Of a stretch of DNA of 64,000 nt, positions 35,009 to 44,102 are shown piece after piece. Each line of letters opens with the position of its first letter. Within the stretch, counting starts at the first letter, position 1. A program made the translations under genes and the position numbers. Below the pieces are notes generated by a model. That model saw nothing but the letters and a program-made list of their open reading frames with translations, ran no database searches and had not been told where the DNA came from. This stretch comes from Mycolicibacterium boenickei (GTDB lineage: Bacteria > Actinomycetota > Actinomycetes > Mycobacteriales > Mycobacteriaceae), in NCBI RefSeq assembly GCF_010731295.1, contig NZ_AP022579.1:1240001-1304000 (forward strand), read 5' to 3'.

Positions 35009-37882
35009 CTAGACGACGAGGTTGACCAGCCGACCCGGGACCACGATGACCTTCTTGGGGGTGGCGCCGTCCAGGAAGGCCTGCACCTTCTCGTCGGCCA
35101 GCGCCGCCGCCTCGAGCGCCGCCTTGTCAGCGTCGGCGGCCACGGTGATCTTGCCGCGCACCTTGCCGTTGACCTGGACCGGGAACTCGATGGTGTCGTC
35201 CACCAGGTACTGCGGATCGGCCACCGGGAACGGGCCGTGCGCCAGCGAGGCGTCGTGGCCCAGCCGCTTCCACAGCTCCTCGGCGAGATGCGGGGCCAGC
35301 GGGGCCACCATGAGCACCAGCGGCTCGATCGCGCCGCGGGCCGACACCCCCTCCTTGGTCAGGTGGTTGGTGTACTCGATCAGCTTGGCTGCCGCGGTGT
35401 TGTTACGAAGCGCCGCATAGTCTTCGGTGACGCCGGCGATGGTGCGGTGCAGGATCTTCAGCGTGTCGGTGTCGAGTGCCTCGTGCTCGTTGACACTGGT
35501 CGCCCCGGTCTCCTCGTCGACCACGACGCGCCACACCCGCTGCAGGAACCGGTGCGCACCGACGACATCCTTGGTCGCCCACGGCCGCGACGCCTCCAGA
35601 GGACCCATCGACATCTCGTACACGCGCAGGGTGTCCGCGCCGTACTCGTCGCAGATCTCGTCGGGCGAGACGGAGTTCTTCAGGCTCTTGCCGATCTTGC
35701 CGAACTCCTGGTTGACCTGTATCTCGCCGTCCGGCCCGGTCCAGAAGAACTTCCCTTCGCGCTCGACCACTTCGGCCGCGGGCACATAGCTGCCGCGGGA
35801 ATCGGTGTAGGCGAAGGCCTGGATGTAGCCCTGGTTGACCAGTCGGCGGTACGGCTCGCTCGAGCTGACGAACCCGAGATCGAACAGCACCTTGTGCCAG
35901 AAGCGCGAGTACAGCAGGTGCAGCACCGCATGCTCGACGCCTCCGACGTACAGATCGACGCCGCCCGGGTCGTTGGGACCGTGCTCGGCCGGTCGCGGGC
36001 CCATCCAGTAGGCCTCGTTCTCCTTGGCGCACAGCTCTTCTGAGTTGTGCGGGTCGGTGTAGCGCAGCTCGTACCACGAGCTGCCGGCCCACTGCGGCAT
36101 CACGTTGGTGTCGCGGGTGTAGGTCTGCAACCCGTCACCGAGATCGAGTTCGACATGCACCCATTCGGTCGCCTTGCCCAGCGGCGGCGAGGGTTCGCTG
36201 TCGGCGTCGTCGGGGTCGAACGACACCGGCGCGTAGTCGGGGATATCCGGAAGCTCCACCGGCAGAGCCGATTCCGGCAGCGCGTGGGCGCGGCCTTCGG
36301 CGTCGTAGACGATCGGGAACGGCTCGCCCCAGTACCGCTGCCGGGCGAACAGCCAGTCCCGCAGCTTGTACTCGATCCGGGCCCGGCCGCGGCCGTCGGC
36401 CTCCAGGTGCTCGATCACCTTCGCCTTGGCCTCGGCCACGGACAGCCCGTCGAGATAACCGGAGTTCACCATGGTGCCGTCGCCGTTGTAGGCGGCCTCG
36501 GTGATGTCGCCGCCGGAGACCACCTCGATGATGGGCAGGCCGAACTCGGTAGCGAAGTCCCAGTCGCGCTGGTCGCCGCCGGGCACCGCCATGATGGCCC
36601 CGGTCCCGTAACCGGCCAGCACGTAATCGGCGATGAACACCGGAACCTGCTGACCGTTCACCGGATTGGTGGCGTACGCACCGAGGAACACGCCGGTCTT
36701 GGCCTTGTTCTCCTGGCGCTCCAGATCCGACTTGGCCGCGATCCCGGCGCGGTACGCCGCGACGGCCTCAGCCGGAGTCGCCGCGTCGAAGGTCCACCGC
36801 GAATCGGTGCCCTCGGGCCACGCGTCGGCCACCAGCGCATCGACCAGATCGTGCTCGGGAGCCAGCACCAGGTACGTGGCGCCGAACAAGGTGTCCGGGC
36901 GAGTGGTAAAGACCTCGACATCGCCTGCCGCGGTACCGAATTCAACCGAGGCGCCGGTGGACCGGCCGATCCAGTTGCGCTGCATGGCCTTGACCTTGTC
37001 CGGCCAGTCCAGCACATCCAGATCGTCGAGCAGCCGGTCCGAGTAGGCGGTGATGCGCATCATCCACTGCCGCAGCCGCTTCCGGAACACCGGGAAGTTG
37101 CCGCGGTCGCTGCGCCCGTCGGCGGTGACCTCTTCGTTGGCCAGCACGGTGCCCAGGCCCGGGCACCAGTTCACCATCGAGTCGGCGCGGTACACCAGGC
37201 GGTAGCCGTCCACCACCTCGGCGCGCTCGGCATCCGACAGCTCGGCCCAGGCCCTTCCGTCATCGAGAGTGCGTGCGCCGGAGTCGAATTCGGCCACCAG
37301 CTCACTGATCGGGCGGGCCTTCTCGGCGGCCGTGTCGAACCAGGCGTTGTAGATCTGCAGGAAGATCCACTGCGTCCACTTGTAGAAATCGACATCGGTG
37401 GTGGCGAAGCTGCGCCGCGAGTCGTGGCCGAGCCCCAGCCGGCCCAACTGCCGGCGGAAGTTGACGATGTTGGCCTCGGTGCGGATACGCGGGTGGGTCC
37501 CGGTCTGCACGGCGTACTGCTCGGCGGGCAGACCGAACGCGTCGAAGCCCAGCGCGTGCAGCACGTTGCGTCCGGTCATCCGGTAGTACCGGGCGTAGAC
37601 GTCGGTGGCGATGTAACCCAACGGGTGCCCGACGTGCAGGCCGTCACCGGACGGGTACGGGAACATGTCCTGGACGAACATCTTGTCGGCCGGCACCGGG
37701 GAGCCGTCCTGCGGTGCCAGCGAGCCCACCGGATTGGCCACATTGAATGTGCCGAGCTCCGACCAGGTCTCCTGCCAGGAGTGCTCGATCTGGCCCGCCA
37801 GCTCCGCGGTGTACCGGTGCTGAGGGGTATCCGTTTCCGGGCCAGACTGCCCTGACTGTGAGGTGGTGGCGGGTTCGATCAC
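35009..37882 (-). CDS. leuS: Leucyl-tRNA synthetase
   Basis: 957 aa, usual length. Class I motifs: HVGH (residues 83-86, HIGH) and KIGKS (~729-733, a KMSKS variant). A large CP1 editing insertion lies between ~250 and 450 and the anticodon domain ends with the C-terminal VNGKVRGKI and [18 protein letters not shown] start at 37882 with TACCCT seven bases upstream predicts a leaderless message, so no T-box or leader attenuator is present. Charges tRNA-Leu. Confidence 0.97.
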   Translation of the reverse strand: MIEPATTSQSGQSGPETDTPQHRYTAELAGQIEHSWQETWSELGTFNVANPVGSLAPQDGSPVPADKMFVQDMFPYPSGDGLHVGHPLGYIATDVYARYYRMTGRNVLHALGFDAFGLPAEQYAVQTGTHPRIRTEANIVNFRRQLGRLGLGHDSRRSFATTDVDFYKWTQWIFLQIYNAWFDTAAEKARPISELVAEFDSGARTLDDGRAWAELSDAERAEVVDGYRLVYRADSMVNWCPGLGTVLANEEVTADGRSDRGNFPVFRKRLRQWMMRITAYSDRLLDDLDVLDWPDKVKAMQRNWIGRSTGASVEFGTAAGDVEVFTTRPDTLFGATYLVLAPEHDLVDALVADAWPEGTDSRWTFDAATPAEAVAAYRAGIAAKSDLERQENKAKTGVFLGAYATNPVNGQQVPVFIADYVLAGYGTGAIMAVPGGDQRDWDFATEFGLPIIEVVSGGDITEAAYNGDGTMVNSGYLDGLSVAEAKAKVIEHLEADGRGRARIEYKLRDWLFARQRYWGEPFPIVYDAEGRAHALPESALPVELPDIPDYAPVSFDPDDADSEPSPPLGKATEWVHVELDLGDGLQTYTRDTNVMPQWAGSSWYELRYTDPHNSEELCAKENEAYWMGPRPAEHGPNDPGGVDLYVGGVEHAVLHLLYSRFWHKVLFDLGFVSSSEPYRRLVNQGYIQAFAYTDSRGSYVPAAEVVEREGKFFWTGPDGEIQVNQEFGKIGKSLKNSVSPDEICDEYGADTLRVYEMSMGPLEASRPWATKDVVGAHRFLQRVWRVVVDEETGATSVNEHEALDTDTLKILHRTIAGVTEDYAALRNNTAAAKLIEYTNHLTKEGVSARGAIEPLVLMVAPLAPHLAEELWKRLGHDASLAHGPFPVADPQYLVDDTIEFPVQVNGKVRGKITVAADADKAALEAAALADEKVQAFLDGATPKKVIVVPGRLVNLVV

Positions 37883-37889
37883 GCCGTTC

Positions 37890-37895
37890 AGGGTA
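37890..37895 (-). promoter_or_regulatory. -10 element (TACCCT) for leuS
   Basis: Minus-strand TACCCT is seven bases before GTG 37882. Confidence 0.55.
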
Positions 37896-38093
37896 TAAGG
37901 CGACAGTTTGAGCAGCTCACCGCCCGTCTCACGGTTGCGTCGGCCACAGCTTGGTATCGGTTTCGTCGCGGCACTGTCAGGGGTTGGTTCCAGGTCGATT
38001 GAGTTGCTGGTGGTAGGCGGTCAGCCGTGGATATTCTCGGCGCCTAGTGGAGAGATTGCCTGGTGAGGGCACGGTTTGCGGAGGAAACGAGTG

Positions 38094-38993
38094 ATGATCG
38101 AGTTGGCCAGCCGGTGGCGGGTGCTGGCAGCAGGCACGGCCGTCGGTGTCGCGGCGGTCGTCGGCTTCGCCGGTCAGACCGCCTCAGCCGAACCCCTGCT
38201 CCCGGCTCCCGTGGTCCCCGGCCCGGTGACCGTGACCCAGACCGTCACGGTCGCACCCGCCGCGGCGGCACCCGCGGCCCCCGGCGTCCCGGGTGCGGCG
38301 GTCGCGCCCGGCGCGGCGACGATCCCGGCACCCGCGGTCGCGGCGCCGGCCCCGGTGGCCCAGACCATCACCCCGGCCCCGTCAGGCACCTTCGCCGAGT
38401 TCTTCAAGAGCAAGGGCGTCAAGATGGAGCCTCAGGTCAGCCACAATTTCAAGGCGCTGAGCATCGTCCTGCCGCTGCCGTCCGGCTGGACCAACGTGCC
38501 CGATCCCAACGTGCCCGACGCGTTCGCCGTGATCGCCGACCGGTCCAGCACCGACCTCTACACCCCCAACGCACAGGTCGTGGTCTACAAGCTCGTCGGC
38601 AACTTCGACCCCGCCGAAGCGATCAGCCACGGCTTCGTCGACACCCAGCAGTTGCAGAGCTGGCGTCCGACCGACATGGCGATGGGCGATTTCAACGGTT
38701 TCCCGTCGGCGTTCATCGAAGGTAGCTATATGTCGGGCAGTCAGATGCTCAACACCTCGCGCAGGCACATCCTGGCCACCGCGGGTCCCGACCGTTACCT
38801 GGTGTCGCTGTCGGTGAACTCCTCGGCCGCCAACCAAGGTGTTTCAGCGGCTGCCGACGCCGCCGACGCGATCGTGTCCGGGTTCAAGGTCAGCGCCCCG
38901 GCCCCCGCGGCCGCGCCGCCGCCAGCTACTCCGGCCCCGGCCGCACCCGCGCCGGCACCGGGTTTGCCCCAGCTCCTGGGCCTGCAGCGCTGA
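38094..38993 (+). CDS. mtc28: Proline/alanine-rich 28-kDa antigen homologue (Mtc28, LpqN/LpqT-type domain)
   Basis: 299 aa from ATG 38094 with GGAGGAAA upstream. Signal peptide ends ASA (~residue 32); a ~75-residue Ala/Pro/Val-rich linker follows; residues ~95-270 are the conserved globular LpqN-like domain (VPDPNVPDAFAVIADR, VVYKLVGNFDPAEAI, NTSRRHILAT); then an Ala/Pro tail. Secreted, abundant antigen in M. tuberculosis (Rv0040c). No lipobox cysteine, unlike LpqN. Function unknown, envelope-associated. Confidence 0.9.
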   Translation: MIELASRWRVLAAGTAVGVAAVVGFAGQTASAEPLLPAPVVPGPVTVTQTVTVAPAAAAPAAPGVPGAAVAPGAATIPAPAVAAPAPVAQTITPAPSGTFAEFFKSKGVKMEPQVSHNFKALSIVLPLPSGWTNVPDPNVPDAFAVIADRSSTDLYTPNAQVVVYKLVGNFDPAEAISHGFVDTQQLQSWRPTDMAMGDFNGFPSAFIEGSYMSGSQMLNTSRRHILATAGPDRYLVSLSVNSSAANQGVSAAADAADAIVSGFKVSAPAPAAAPPPATPAPAAPAPAPGLPQLLGLQR

Positions 38994-39038
38994 ATCACCC
39001 GGACCAAACCCGGCCTCGCATCAATGCGCGGCGCCTCG

Positions 39039-39044
39039 TATTGT
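39039..39044 (+). promoter_or_regulatory. -10 element (TATTGT) for the Cys-tailed membrane protein
   Basis: TATTGT seven bases before ATG 39052. Confidence 0.55.
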
Positions 39045-39051
39045 GTGGCGC

Positions 39052-39402
39052 ATGCTGATCGCCGCGCTGCTGTGTTTGAGCGCCGCCGTCATCGTCGGCG
39101 TGTTCGGGTTGTGGTTGTTGACCAGACCTCGCACCGGTGATCCCGTGCGCTCCGTGTTGAGGGCCGTGGCCCCCACCCAACTGGCCGCCGCGGTGATGCT
39201 CGCCGCCGGTGGCGCCGCCGCCCTGGCCGCCGCGCCCCACACCGGCCTGATGGTCGTCATGGTGTGCATCATCGGTGCCATCGCCACCGTGGCCGCAGGC
39301 TGCTGGCAGAGCGCCAAGGCAGTGGCTGCAGCGGAGGCCACCTCGGCTTCCGGTGCGGGCTGCGCCGGCTCGTGCGCCAGCTGCACGTTGTCCTGTAAGT
39401 GA
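39052..39402 (+). CDS. Membrane protein with cysteine-rich tail (Rv0039c-like)
   Basis: 116 aa. Three hydrophobic segments (~2-22, ~42-60, ~65-88), then a ~25-residue tail ending GCAGSCASCTLSCK, i.e. C-x3-C-x2-C-x3-C. The clustered cysteines could bind zinc or iron or form disulfides. The leaderless start at 39052 removes an implausible 71-codon upstream extension. Downstream of mtc28 as in M. tuberculosis; function unknown. Confidence 0.78.
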   Translation: MLIAALLCLSAAVIVGVFGLWLLTRPRTGDPVRSVLRAVAPTQLAAAVMLAAGGAAALAAAPHTGLMVVMVCIIGAIATVAAGCWQSAKAVAAAEATSASGAGCAGSCASCTLSCK

Positions 39403-39419
39403 CGGACGCAGACAGCCCG

Positions 39420-40025
39420 CTAGTTGCGGCTGACGTCGATCGGATGCGTGGCCAGTAGCGACATCGGCAACGGCTGACGACGCAGCACCCGGCCCCACAG
39501 GTCGATCCGCGGCTCGATCAGCACATCCGACGGCAACGCCGAGAGCACGATCCAGTCGTCACGTTCGATCTCACCGTCCAGTTGGCCGATGGTCCAGCCG
39601 GAGTACCCGGCGAATATCCGCACGCCCTCGATCACCGGGGCCAGCGTGTCCGGGTCCGCGTCGAGATCGACCATCACCACGCGGCCCTGCACGTGCCGCA
39701 ACCCCGGGACACCGTCGGCCTGCATGCCCACCCGCAGCGTCGCCAGGCACAACGCCGAGTCCCGCTTGACCGGGCCGCCGATGAACATGGTCTTGGGTTT
39801 GGTGGTGAGCTTCGCCCACTGCGGCAGCACGTTGTAGACCGCCGTCTCGCTCGGCCGGTTCAACACCACGCCGAGCGTTCCACCTGCGTTGTGCTCCACG
39901 ATGTAGATGACGCTGCGCCGGAAAGTCGGCTCCAGCAGATCGGTATTGGCCAGCAGCAGTGTGCCCGGGCGTACCCGATGCGCCGCAGGCGCGATGAAAT
40001 CCTCCGGATCTTCTGACTGCGCCAC
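39420..40025 (-). CDS. YqgE/AlgH (DUF179) family protein (Rv0038-like)
   Basis: 201 aa, GTG start. Family hallmarks: [20 protein letters not shown] near residue 18, [27 protein letters not shown] and [17 protein letters not shown]. Widespread, function uncertain. It lies between Rv0039c- and Rv0037c-like genes. A CATGAT seven bases upstream of the start may act as a weak leaderless -10. Confidence 0.93.
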   Translation of the reverse strand: MAQSEDPEDFIAPAAHRVRPGTLLLANTDLLEPTFRRSVIYIVEHNAGGTLGVVLNRPSETAVYNVLPQWAKLTTKPKTMFIGGPVKRDSALCLATLRVGMQADGVPGLRHVQGRVVMVDLDADPDTLAPVIEGVRIFAGYSGWTIGQLDGEIERDDWIVLSALPSDVLIEPRIDLWGRVLRRQPLPMSLLATHPIDVSRN

Positions 40026-40101
40026 GCCCTACATCATGGCACCGCGACTGCCTCGACGTGGCGAACAAGCCCGGGCGCGGTCGGATTTCGACTCAGCTTT
40101 G

Positions 40102-40107
40102 TACTGT
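40102..40107 (+). promoter_or_regulatory. -10 element (TACTGT) for MFS transporter
   Basis: TACTGT seven bases before GTG 40115; fixes the start 19 codons into the longest open frame. Confidence 0.6.
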
Positions 40108-40114
40108 TGATCGG

Positions 40115-41398
40115 GTGATTCATGCGCGTGCTCCCCGTGCCCTGTGGCACTCGTTGCGCGGCATGACCGAATTCCGCCGCCTCCTGGAGTTGCGCGCGGT
40201 CAGCCAGTTCGGCGACGGCCTGTTCCAGGCCGGGCTCGCCGGCGCGATCCTGTTCAACCCTGAGCGCCAGGCCGAGCCGTGGCAGATCGCCGCCGCGTTC
40301 GCCGTGATGTTCCTCCCGTACTCGGTGCTCGGCCCCTTCGCCGGAGCGCTGCTGGACCGCTGGGACCGGCGTCTGGTCCTGATCGGCGCCAACCTCGGCC
40401 GGCTGCTCGTGGTGCTGCTGGTGGGTGTGCTGCTGGCCTTCGGCGCCGGTGACATACCGATCCTGTGCTGCGCGCTGATCGTCAACGGGTTGACCCGGTT
40501 CGTCTCGTCGGGTCTGTCGGCCTCACTGCCCGATGTGGTGCCGAGCGACCGGGTGGTGACGATGAACTCGGTGGCCACCGCCATCGGCGCGCTGGCAGCC
40601 TTTCTCGGCGCGGACTTCATGCTGGTGCCGCGCAAGTTGTTCGGCGCCGACGACACCGGCGCCTCGGTGGTGATGTTCATCGTCGCGCTCCCGGTGGCGC
40701 TGGCGCTGTGGCTGTCGGTGCGTTTCGGCCCGCACGTGCTCGGCCCGCACGAGAGCAAGCGCGCGATCCACGGCTCGGTGGTCTATGCGGTGGCCACCGG
40801 TTGGGTGCACGGCATCCGGACGGTGTGGGCCGTCCCTCCGGTCGCGGGCACCCTGGCCGGACTGGCCGCGCACCGCATGGCCTTCGGGATCAACTCGCTT
40901 CTGGTGCTGGTGATCGTCCGGCACACCGACAACCCGGACGTGACCGGGTTGGGCCTGGGCACCGCGGTGCTGTTCGTGGCGGCCGGAGGTGTCGGACAGT
41001 TCCTGGCGACTGTGGCCGCCCCGGCGGTGATCGGCCGGATCGGGCGGTACGCGACCGCCAACGGCGCGCTGGCCTTCGCGGTGCTGATCCAGCTGGTGGC
41101 GATCGGGCTGCATGTGCCGGTGATGCTGGCCTGTGGCTTCCTGCTCGGCGCGGCCGGACAACTCGTGAAGCTGTGCGCGGATTCTGCGATGCAGCTCGAT
41201 GTCGACGACGCGCTGCGCGGTCACGTGTTCACCGTGCAGGACGCGCTGTTCTGGATGTCGTTCGTCGCCGCGATCGCCGCGGCGGCCGCGGTGATTCCCG
41301 CCGACGGACGCTCGCCGGCGCTGGTGGTCGCCGGCGCCGCGGCCTATCTCGTCGGGCTCGGACTACATGCCGCGGTGGCATCCCCGAAGCGGGTGTGA
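40115..41398 (+). CDS. Major facilitator superfamily transporter (Rv0037c-like)
   Basis: 427 aa with about 12 hydrophobic helices. MFS loop features: [20 protein letters not shown] after helix 2. [20 protein letters not shown] opens the first helix. Probably a drug or metabolite exporter; substrate unknown. Adjacent to the MDMPI-fold gene as in M. tuberculosis (Rv0037c-Rv0036c). Confidence 0.9.
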   Translation: MIHARAPRALWHSLRGMTEFRRLLELRAVSQFGDGLFQAGLAGAILFNPERQAEPWQIAAAFAVMFLPYSVLGPFAGALLDRWDRRLVLIGANLGRLLVVLLVGVLLAFGAGDIPILCCALIVNGLTRFVSSGLSASLPDVVPSDRVVTMNSVATAIGALAAFLGADFMLVPRKLFGADDTGASVVMFIVALPVALALWLSVRFGPHVLGPHESKRAIHGSVVYAVATGWVHGIRTVWAVPPVAGTLAGLAAHRMAFGINSLLVLVIVRHTDNPDVTGLGLGTAVLFVAAGGVGQFLATVAAPAVIGRIGRYATANGALAFAVLIQLVAIGLHVPVMLACGFLLGAAGQLVKLCADSAMQLDVDDALRGHVFTVQDALFWMSFVAAIAAAAAVIPADGRSPALVVAGAAAYLVGLGLHAAVASPKRV

Positions 41399-41408
41399 CG
41401 CTGCGGTC

Positions 41409-41414
41409 TAGGCT
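41409..41414 (+). promoter_or_regulatory. -10 element (TAGGCT) for Rv0036c-like gene
   Basis: TAGGCT seven bases before ATG 41422, in the 23-base gap after the MFS gene. Confidence 0.6.
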
Positions 41415-41421
41415 GACCGCC

Positions 41422-42198
41422 ATGGTGAGCGCCGAGCCGATCGTGGCCGACTTGTCCGCCGAGAGCGACGAACTCGATGCCCTGGTGGCCGACCTCGCGC
41501 CCGAGCGCTGGGCCACGGCCACCCCGGCCGAGGGATGGACCATCGCCCACCAGATCGCGCATCTGCTGTGGACCGATCGCGTGTCGGTCATCGCGATCAC
41601 CGACCAAGCCGGGTTCGACGCGGTTCTCGCCGAGGCCATGCAGAACCCGGCCGGCTTCGTCGACGCCGCCGCCGAGGAACTCGCGCTCACACCGCCCGAA
41701 CAACTGCTGGCCGACTGGCGCGCGACCCGCGCGAGGCTGCACACCGAGCTGGTGAACGTGGCCGAGGGCCGCAAGCTGCCGTGGTTCGGCCCGCCGATGA
41801 GCGCGACCTCGATGGCCACCGCCCGCATGATGGAGACCTGGGCGCACGGCCTCGATGTGGCCGACGCGCTCGGGGTACACCGGCCCGCGACCGCACGGCT
41901 GCGCTCGATCGCCCACATCGGAGTCCGCACAAGGGATTTCGCGTTCACAGTGCACGGGCTGACCCCGCCGGCCGAGCCGTTCCGGGTCGAGCTGACCGCG
42001 CCCGACGGCTCGTTGTGGGAGTGGGGGCCGCAAGATGCGCGGCAACGCGTGACGGGATCGGCCGAGGACTTCTGCATGCTGGTGACCCAGCGCCGGGCGC
42101 CCGCCGATCTGGACGTGACGGCGGTGGGCGACGACGCCGCCAAGTGGCTGACCATCGCGCAGGCCTTCGCCGGACCGCCGGGAGCCGGCCGGGGCTGA
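41422..42198 (+). CDS. MDMPI-fold mycothiol-dependent-type protein (Rv0036c-like, TIGR03084-type)
   Basis: 258 aa. MDMPI/DinB four-helix domain: [15 protein letters not shown] near residue 40 and [13 protein letters not shown] near 140 give candidate metal histidines; a C-terminal domain ([35 protein letters not shown]) matches the TIGR03084 type. The frame is open far upstream inside the MFS gene, but the leaderless promoter and ATG at 41422 set the start. Likely a mycothiol S-transferase of unknown substrate. Confidence 0.9.
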   Translation: MVSAEPIVADLSAESDELDALVADLAPERWATATPAEGWTIAHQIAHLLWTDRVSVIAITDQAGFDAVLAEAMQNPAGFVDAAAEELALTPPEQLLADWRATRARLHTELVNVAEGRKLPWFGPPMSATSMATARMMETWAHGLDVADALGVHRPATARLRSIAHIGVRTRDFAFTVHGLTPPAEPFRVELTAPDGSLWEWGPQDARQRVTGSAEDFCMLVTQRRAPADLDVTAVGDDAAKWLTIAQAFAGPPGAGRG

Positions 42199-42507
42199 GC
42201 GCACGGTCGTCGTGGCGCGAGGGTGCGCGAACTGCTGACATTTCACGGCGTGGCGGGGGGCAGACACGCACTCAGTGTCAATGTGGTGATTGCCGCTGTT
42301 GCGGTGGTTGGGTTCTTTCCACCTGGTGTCTGGCTCAAACACGCACTGCCATCCGTCTGGGTTGGCATTCGAGCATTCTGCCGACATCAGGTGGGAAGGA
42401 CCGACCGGCGTGACTTGATAGGAGCGTGGCACCGCCCCCACTGAGATGTGTCCGCCGGCCGGCCCAACCTTCACTCATCCACCTCTTGATGAAAGAAGGC
42501 ACTGTCC
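42199..42507. other. Non-coding region upstream of the IS110 transposase
   Basis: 309 bases without a credible gene; the one frame (42223-42444) lacks family features. It contains the left end of the insertion element, a long stem (42317-42397) and TAGGAGC (42419-42425), which recurs after the transposase gene. The exact left boundary of the element is not resolved; a TGACAT at 42236-42241 also recurs at 43561-43566. Confidence 0.5.
42317..42397 (+). ncRNA. Candidate IS110 bridge RNA stem
   Basis: TTCCACCTGGTGTC (42317-42330) pairs with GACATCAGGTGGGAA (42383-42397) with one mismatch and one bulge, enclosing a 52-base loop with internal GGCAT..ATTCTGCC pairing. IS110-family elements encode a structured guide (bridge) RNA in the leader before the recombinase gene. 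Position and structure fit; the target and donor loops were not assigned. Confidence 0.4.
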
Positions 42508-43563
42508 ATGGTGATTGTTGGCACCGACGTACACAAGCGCACCCACACCTTTGTCGCAGTCAACGAGGCCGGCGCCAAACTGGGTGAAAAAGTCGTCCCC
42601 GCGACCACCGCCGGGCACCACACGGCGTTGCAGTGGGCGCGCAGCCAGTTCGGCCAAGACCTGCTCTGGGGCGTCGAAGATTGCCGCAATCTCTCGGCCC
42701 GCCTCGAGCGCGACTTACTCTCAGCGGGCCAACGGGTGGTCCGGGTAGCGCCCAAACTGATGGCCCAGACCCGAGCCTGCGCCCGCACCCGCGGCAAGTC
42801 CGATCCGATCGACGCTCTGGCCGTCGCACACGCAGTGCTGCGGTATCCCGATCTGCCCGTCGCCGCCCACGACGCGGTGTCACGGGAGTTGAAACTACTG
42901 GTGGATCGCCGCGAAGACCTTGTGGCTCAACGGACCTCAACAATCAACCGACTGCTGGGACGAATCCATGAACTCGACCCCGCCCGCACCCCCAAACGCG
43001 GTGCCCTGGACCGGGCCAAGACCCGTGCCGAGCTGGGCAACTGGCTCGACACCCTGCACGGACTGCTCGCCGAGCTGGCCCGCGACGAACTCGACGACAT
43101 CACCCGCCTGACCGACACCGTCAACGCCCTGGCCGCTCGAATCGGCCAGCACGTCCACGATGTCGCCCCCGAACTGCTGGCCCTTCAAGGCTGCGGTGAA
43201 TTGACCGCGGCCAAACTCGTCGGCGAAACCGCCGGCGTAAAGCGGTTCAAAAACGAGGCGGCTTTCGCCCGCCACAGCGGCACCGCCCCCATCCCCGTGT
43301 GGTCGGGCAACACCGCCGGCCGCGTCCGCCTCACACGCTCAGGCAACCGCCAACTCAATGCCGCCCTCTACCGCATCGCCCTCACCCAGATCCGCATCGC
43401 CAACAGCCCCGGACAGCTCTACTACCGCAAACGCCTCGCCCACGGCGACTCATCAACCGAAGCCCTCCGCTGCCTCAAACGCCGCCTCGCCCGCACCGTC
43501 TACCACCGACTCCACACCGACGAACAAGCCCGCCTCAACGACCCACACCCAGCCGCCGCTTGA
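42508..43563 (+). CDS. IS110-family transposase/recombinase
   Basis: 351 aa, ATG with GAAAGAAGG upstream. N-terminal RuvC-like DEDD domain: GTDVHKRTHTF (first Asp near residue 6), VEDCRNLSARLE and KSDPIDALAVAH. C-terminal transposase_20 domain: LLALQGCGELTAAKLVGET and FKNEAAFARHSGTAPIPVWSG, followed by GRVRLTRSGNRQLNAAL with the catalytic serine type region. Frame intact, so probably active. Closest in style to IS900/IS1110-like mycobacterial elements. Confidence 0.95.
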   Translation: MVIVGTDVHKRTHTFVAVNEAGAKLGEKVVPATTAGHHTALQWARSQFGQDLLWGVEDCRNLSARLERDLLSAGQRVVRVAPKLMAQTRACARTRGKSDPIDALAVAHAVLRYPDLPVAAHDAVSRELKLLVDRREDLVAQRTSTINRLLGRIHELDPARTPKRGALDRAKTRAELGNWLDTLHGLLAELARDELDDITRLTDTVNALAARIGQHVHDVAPELLALQGCGELTAAKLVGETAGVKRFKNEAAFARHSGTAPIPVWSGNTAGRVRLTRSGNRQLNAALYRIALTQIRIANSPGQLYYRKRLAHGDSSTEALRCLKRRLARTVYHRLHTDEQARLNDPHPAAA

Positions 43564-43589
43564 CATAGGAGCAATGCTCGCGGGGCAAG

Positions 43590-44084
43590 TCAGGAGACCG
43601 AGTCGGCGCGGCCGTCTCCGTCGGTGTCCGCCAGCTTCAGGTCCCAACGCCCGTCACCGTCGGTGTCGACGTACGCCAGGCCCGGACCGAGCGCCCGATC
43701 GGCCAACCCGTCCCCGTCGGCGTCGAGCAGCCGGTCATCGGCCGCGCCGTCGGCGTCGAAATCGACCAGCGGCCCGCCCGGGGCGCGCTCGACCCCGTCC
43801 AACCCGAACCAGCGCACCTGCCCCGACCGGTCCACCCGCACCGCCCAGGTGCCCGAACCGTCGTCGGAGAAATAGCTCTCGGCCTGCCCGTCGTCGTCGA
43901 CATCGAGCACCGCCCGCTCGGCTATACCGTCGCCGTCGAAATCGGCCATCACGTCGTCGACCCGGCCGTCCCCGTCGAAATCCAGACCGATGCCGTCCGG
44001 GCTGCCGTCGCCATCCACATCCACATCGGGTGTGCCGGTGACGATGGTCGCGGTCCCGTCGGGCTCACCCAGGCAGTAGTCCAT
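43590..44084 (-). CDS. Acidic DxDxDG-repeat protein, probable calcium binder, 164 aa
   Basis: Built almost entirely of short acidic loops: eight DxDxDG-type units (DVDGDG, DFDGDG twice, DVDDDG, DFDADG, DADGDG, DTDGDG twice), mostly 15-25 residues apart. The pattern is that of dockerin/thrombospondin type-3 calcium loops, usually found on secreted proteins, yet there is no signal peptide or membrane helix and only one cysteine (MDYCLGEP). A middle block (GTWAVRVDRSGQVRWFGL) is repeat-free. Lies 18 bases upstream of pcnA on the minus strand reading away, next to the IS. No family assigned. Confidence 0.75.
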   Translation of the reverse strand: MDYCLGEPDGTATIVTGTPDVDVDGDGSPDGIGLDFDGDGRVDDVMADFDGDGIAERAVLDVDDDGQAESYFSDDGSGTWAVRVDRSGQVRWFGLDGVERAPGGPLVDFDADGAADDRLLDADGDGLADRALGPGLAYVDTDGDGRWDLKLADTDGDGRADSVS

Positions 44085-44102
44085 GACTGATCAGACGCAC
44101 GA

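Larger units (their letters stand above)
42317..43572 (+). mobile_element. IS110-family insertion sequence (minimal extent)
   Basis: Includes the structured leader and one transposase gene. IS110 elements have no conventional terminal inverted repeats and leave no clear target duplication. A shared motif, CTTGATAGGAGC at 42414-42425 and CTTGACATAGGAGC at 43559-43572, may mark end-related sequences. The true left end may lie near 42236, giving about 1.34 kb, a normal size. It separates the Rv0036c-like gene from the DxDxDG protein and pcnA. Confidence 0.75.

Noticed and set aside
36047..37855. 602-codon plus-strand frame opposite leuS
   Set aside because: His/Gly/Val/Arg composition typical of antisense frames; leuS is certain on the other strand.
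42223..42444. 73-codon frame in the IS110 leader
   Set aside because: No ribosome site or family features; the same bases form the long stem of a likely structured RNA.
43600..44050. Repeated GTCGxCGTC-type DNA that could be a non-coding satellite
   Set aside because: It stays in one frame, keeps DxDxDG spacing and has start and stop in register, so a protein-coding explanation is better.
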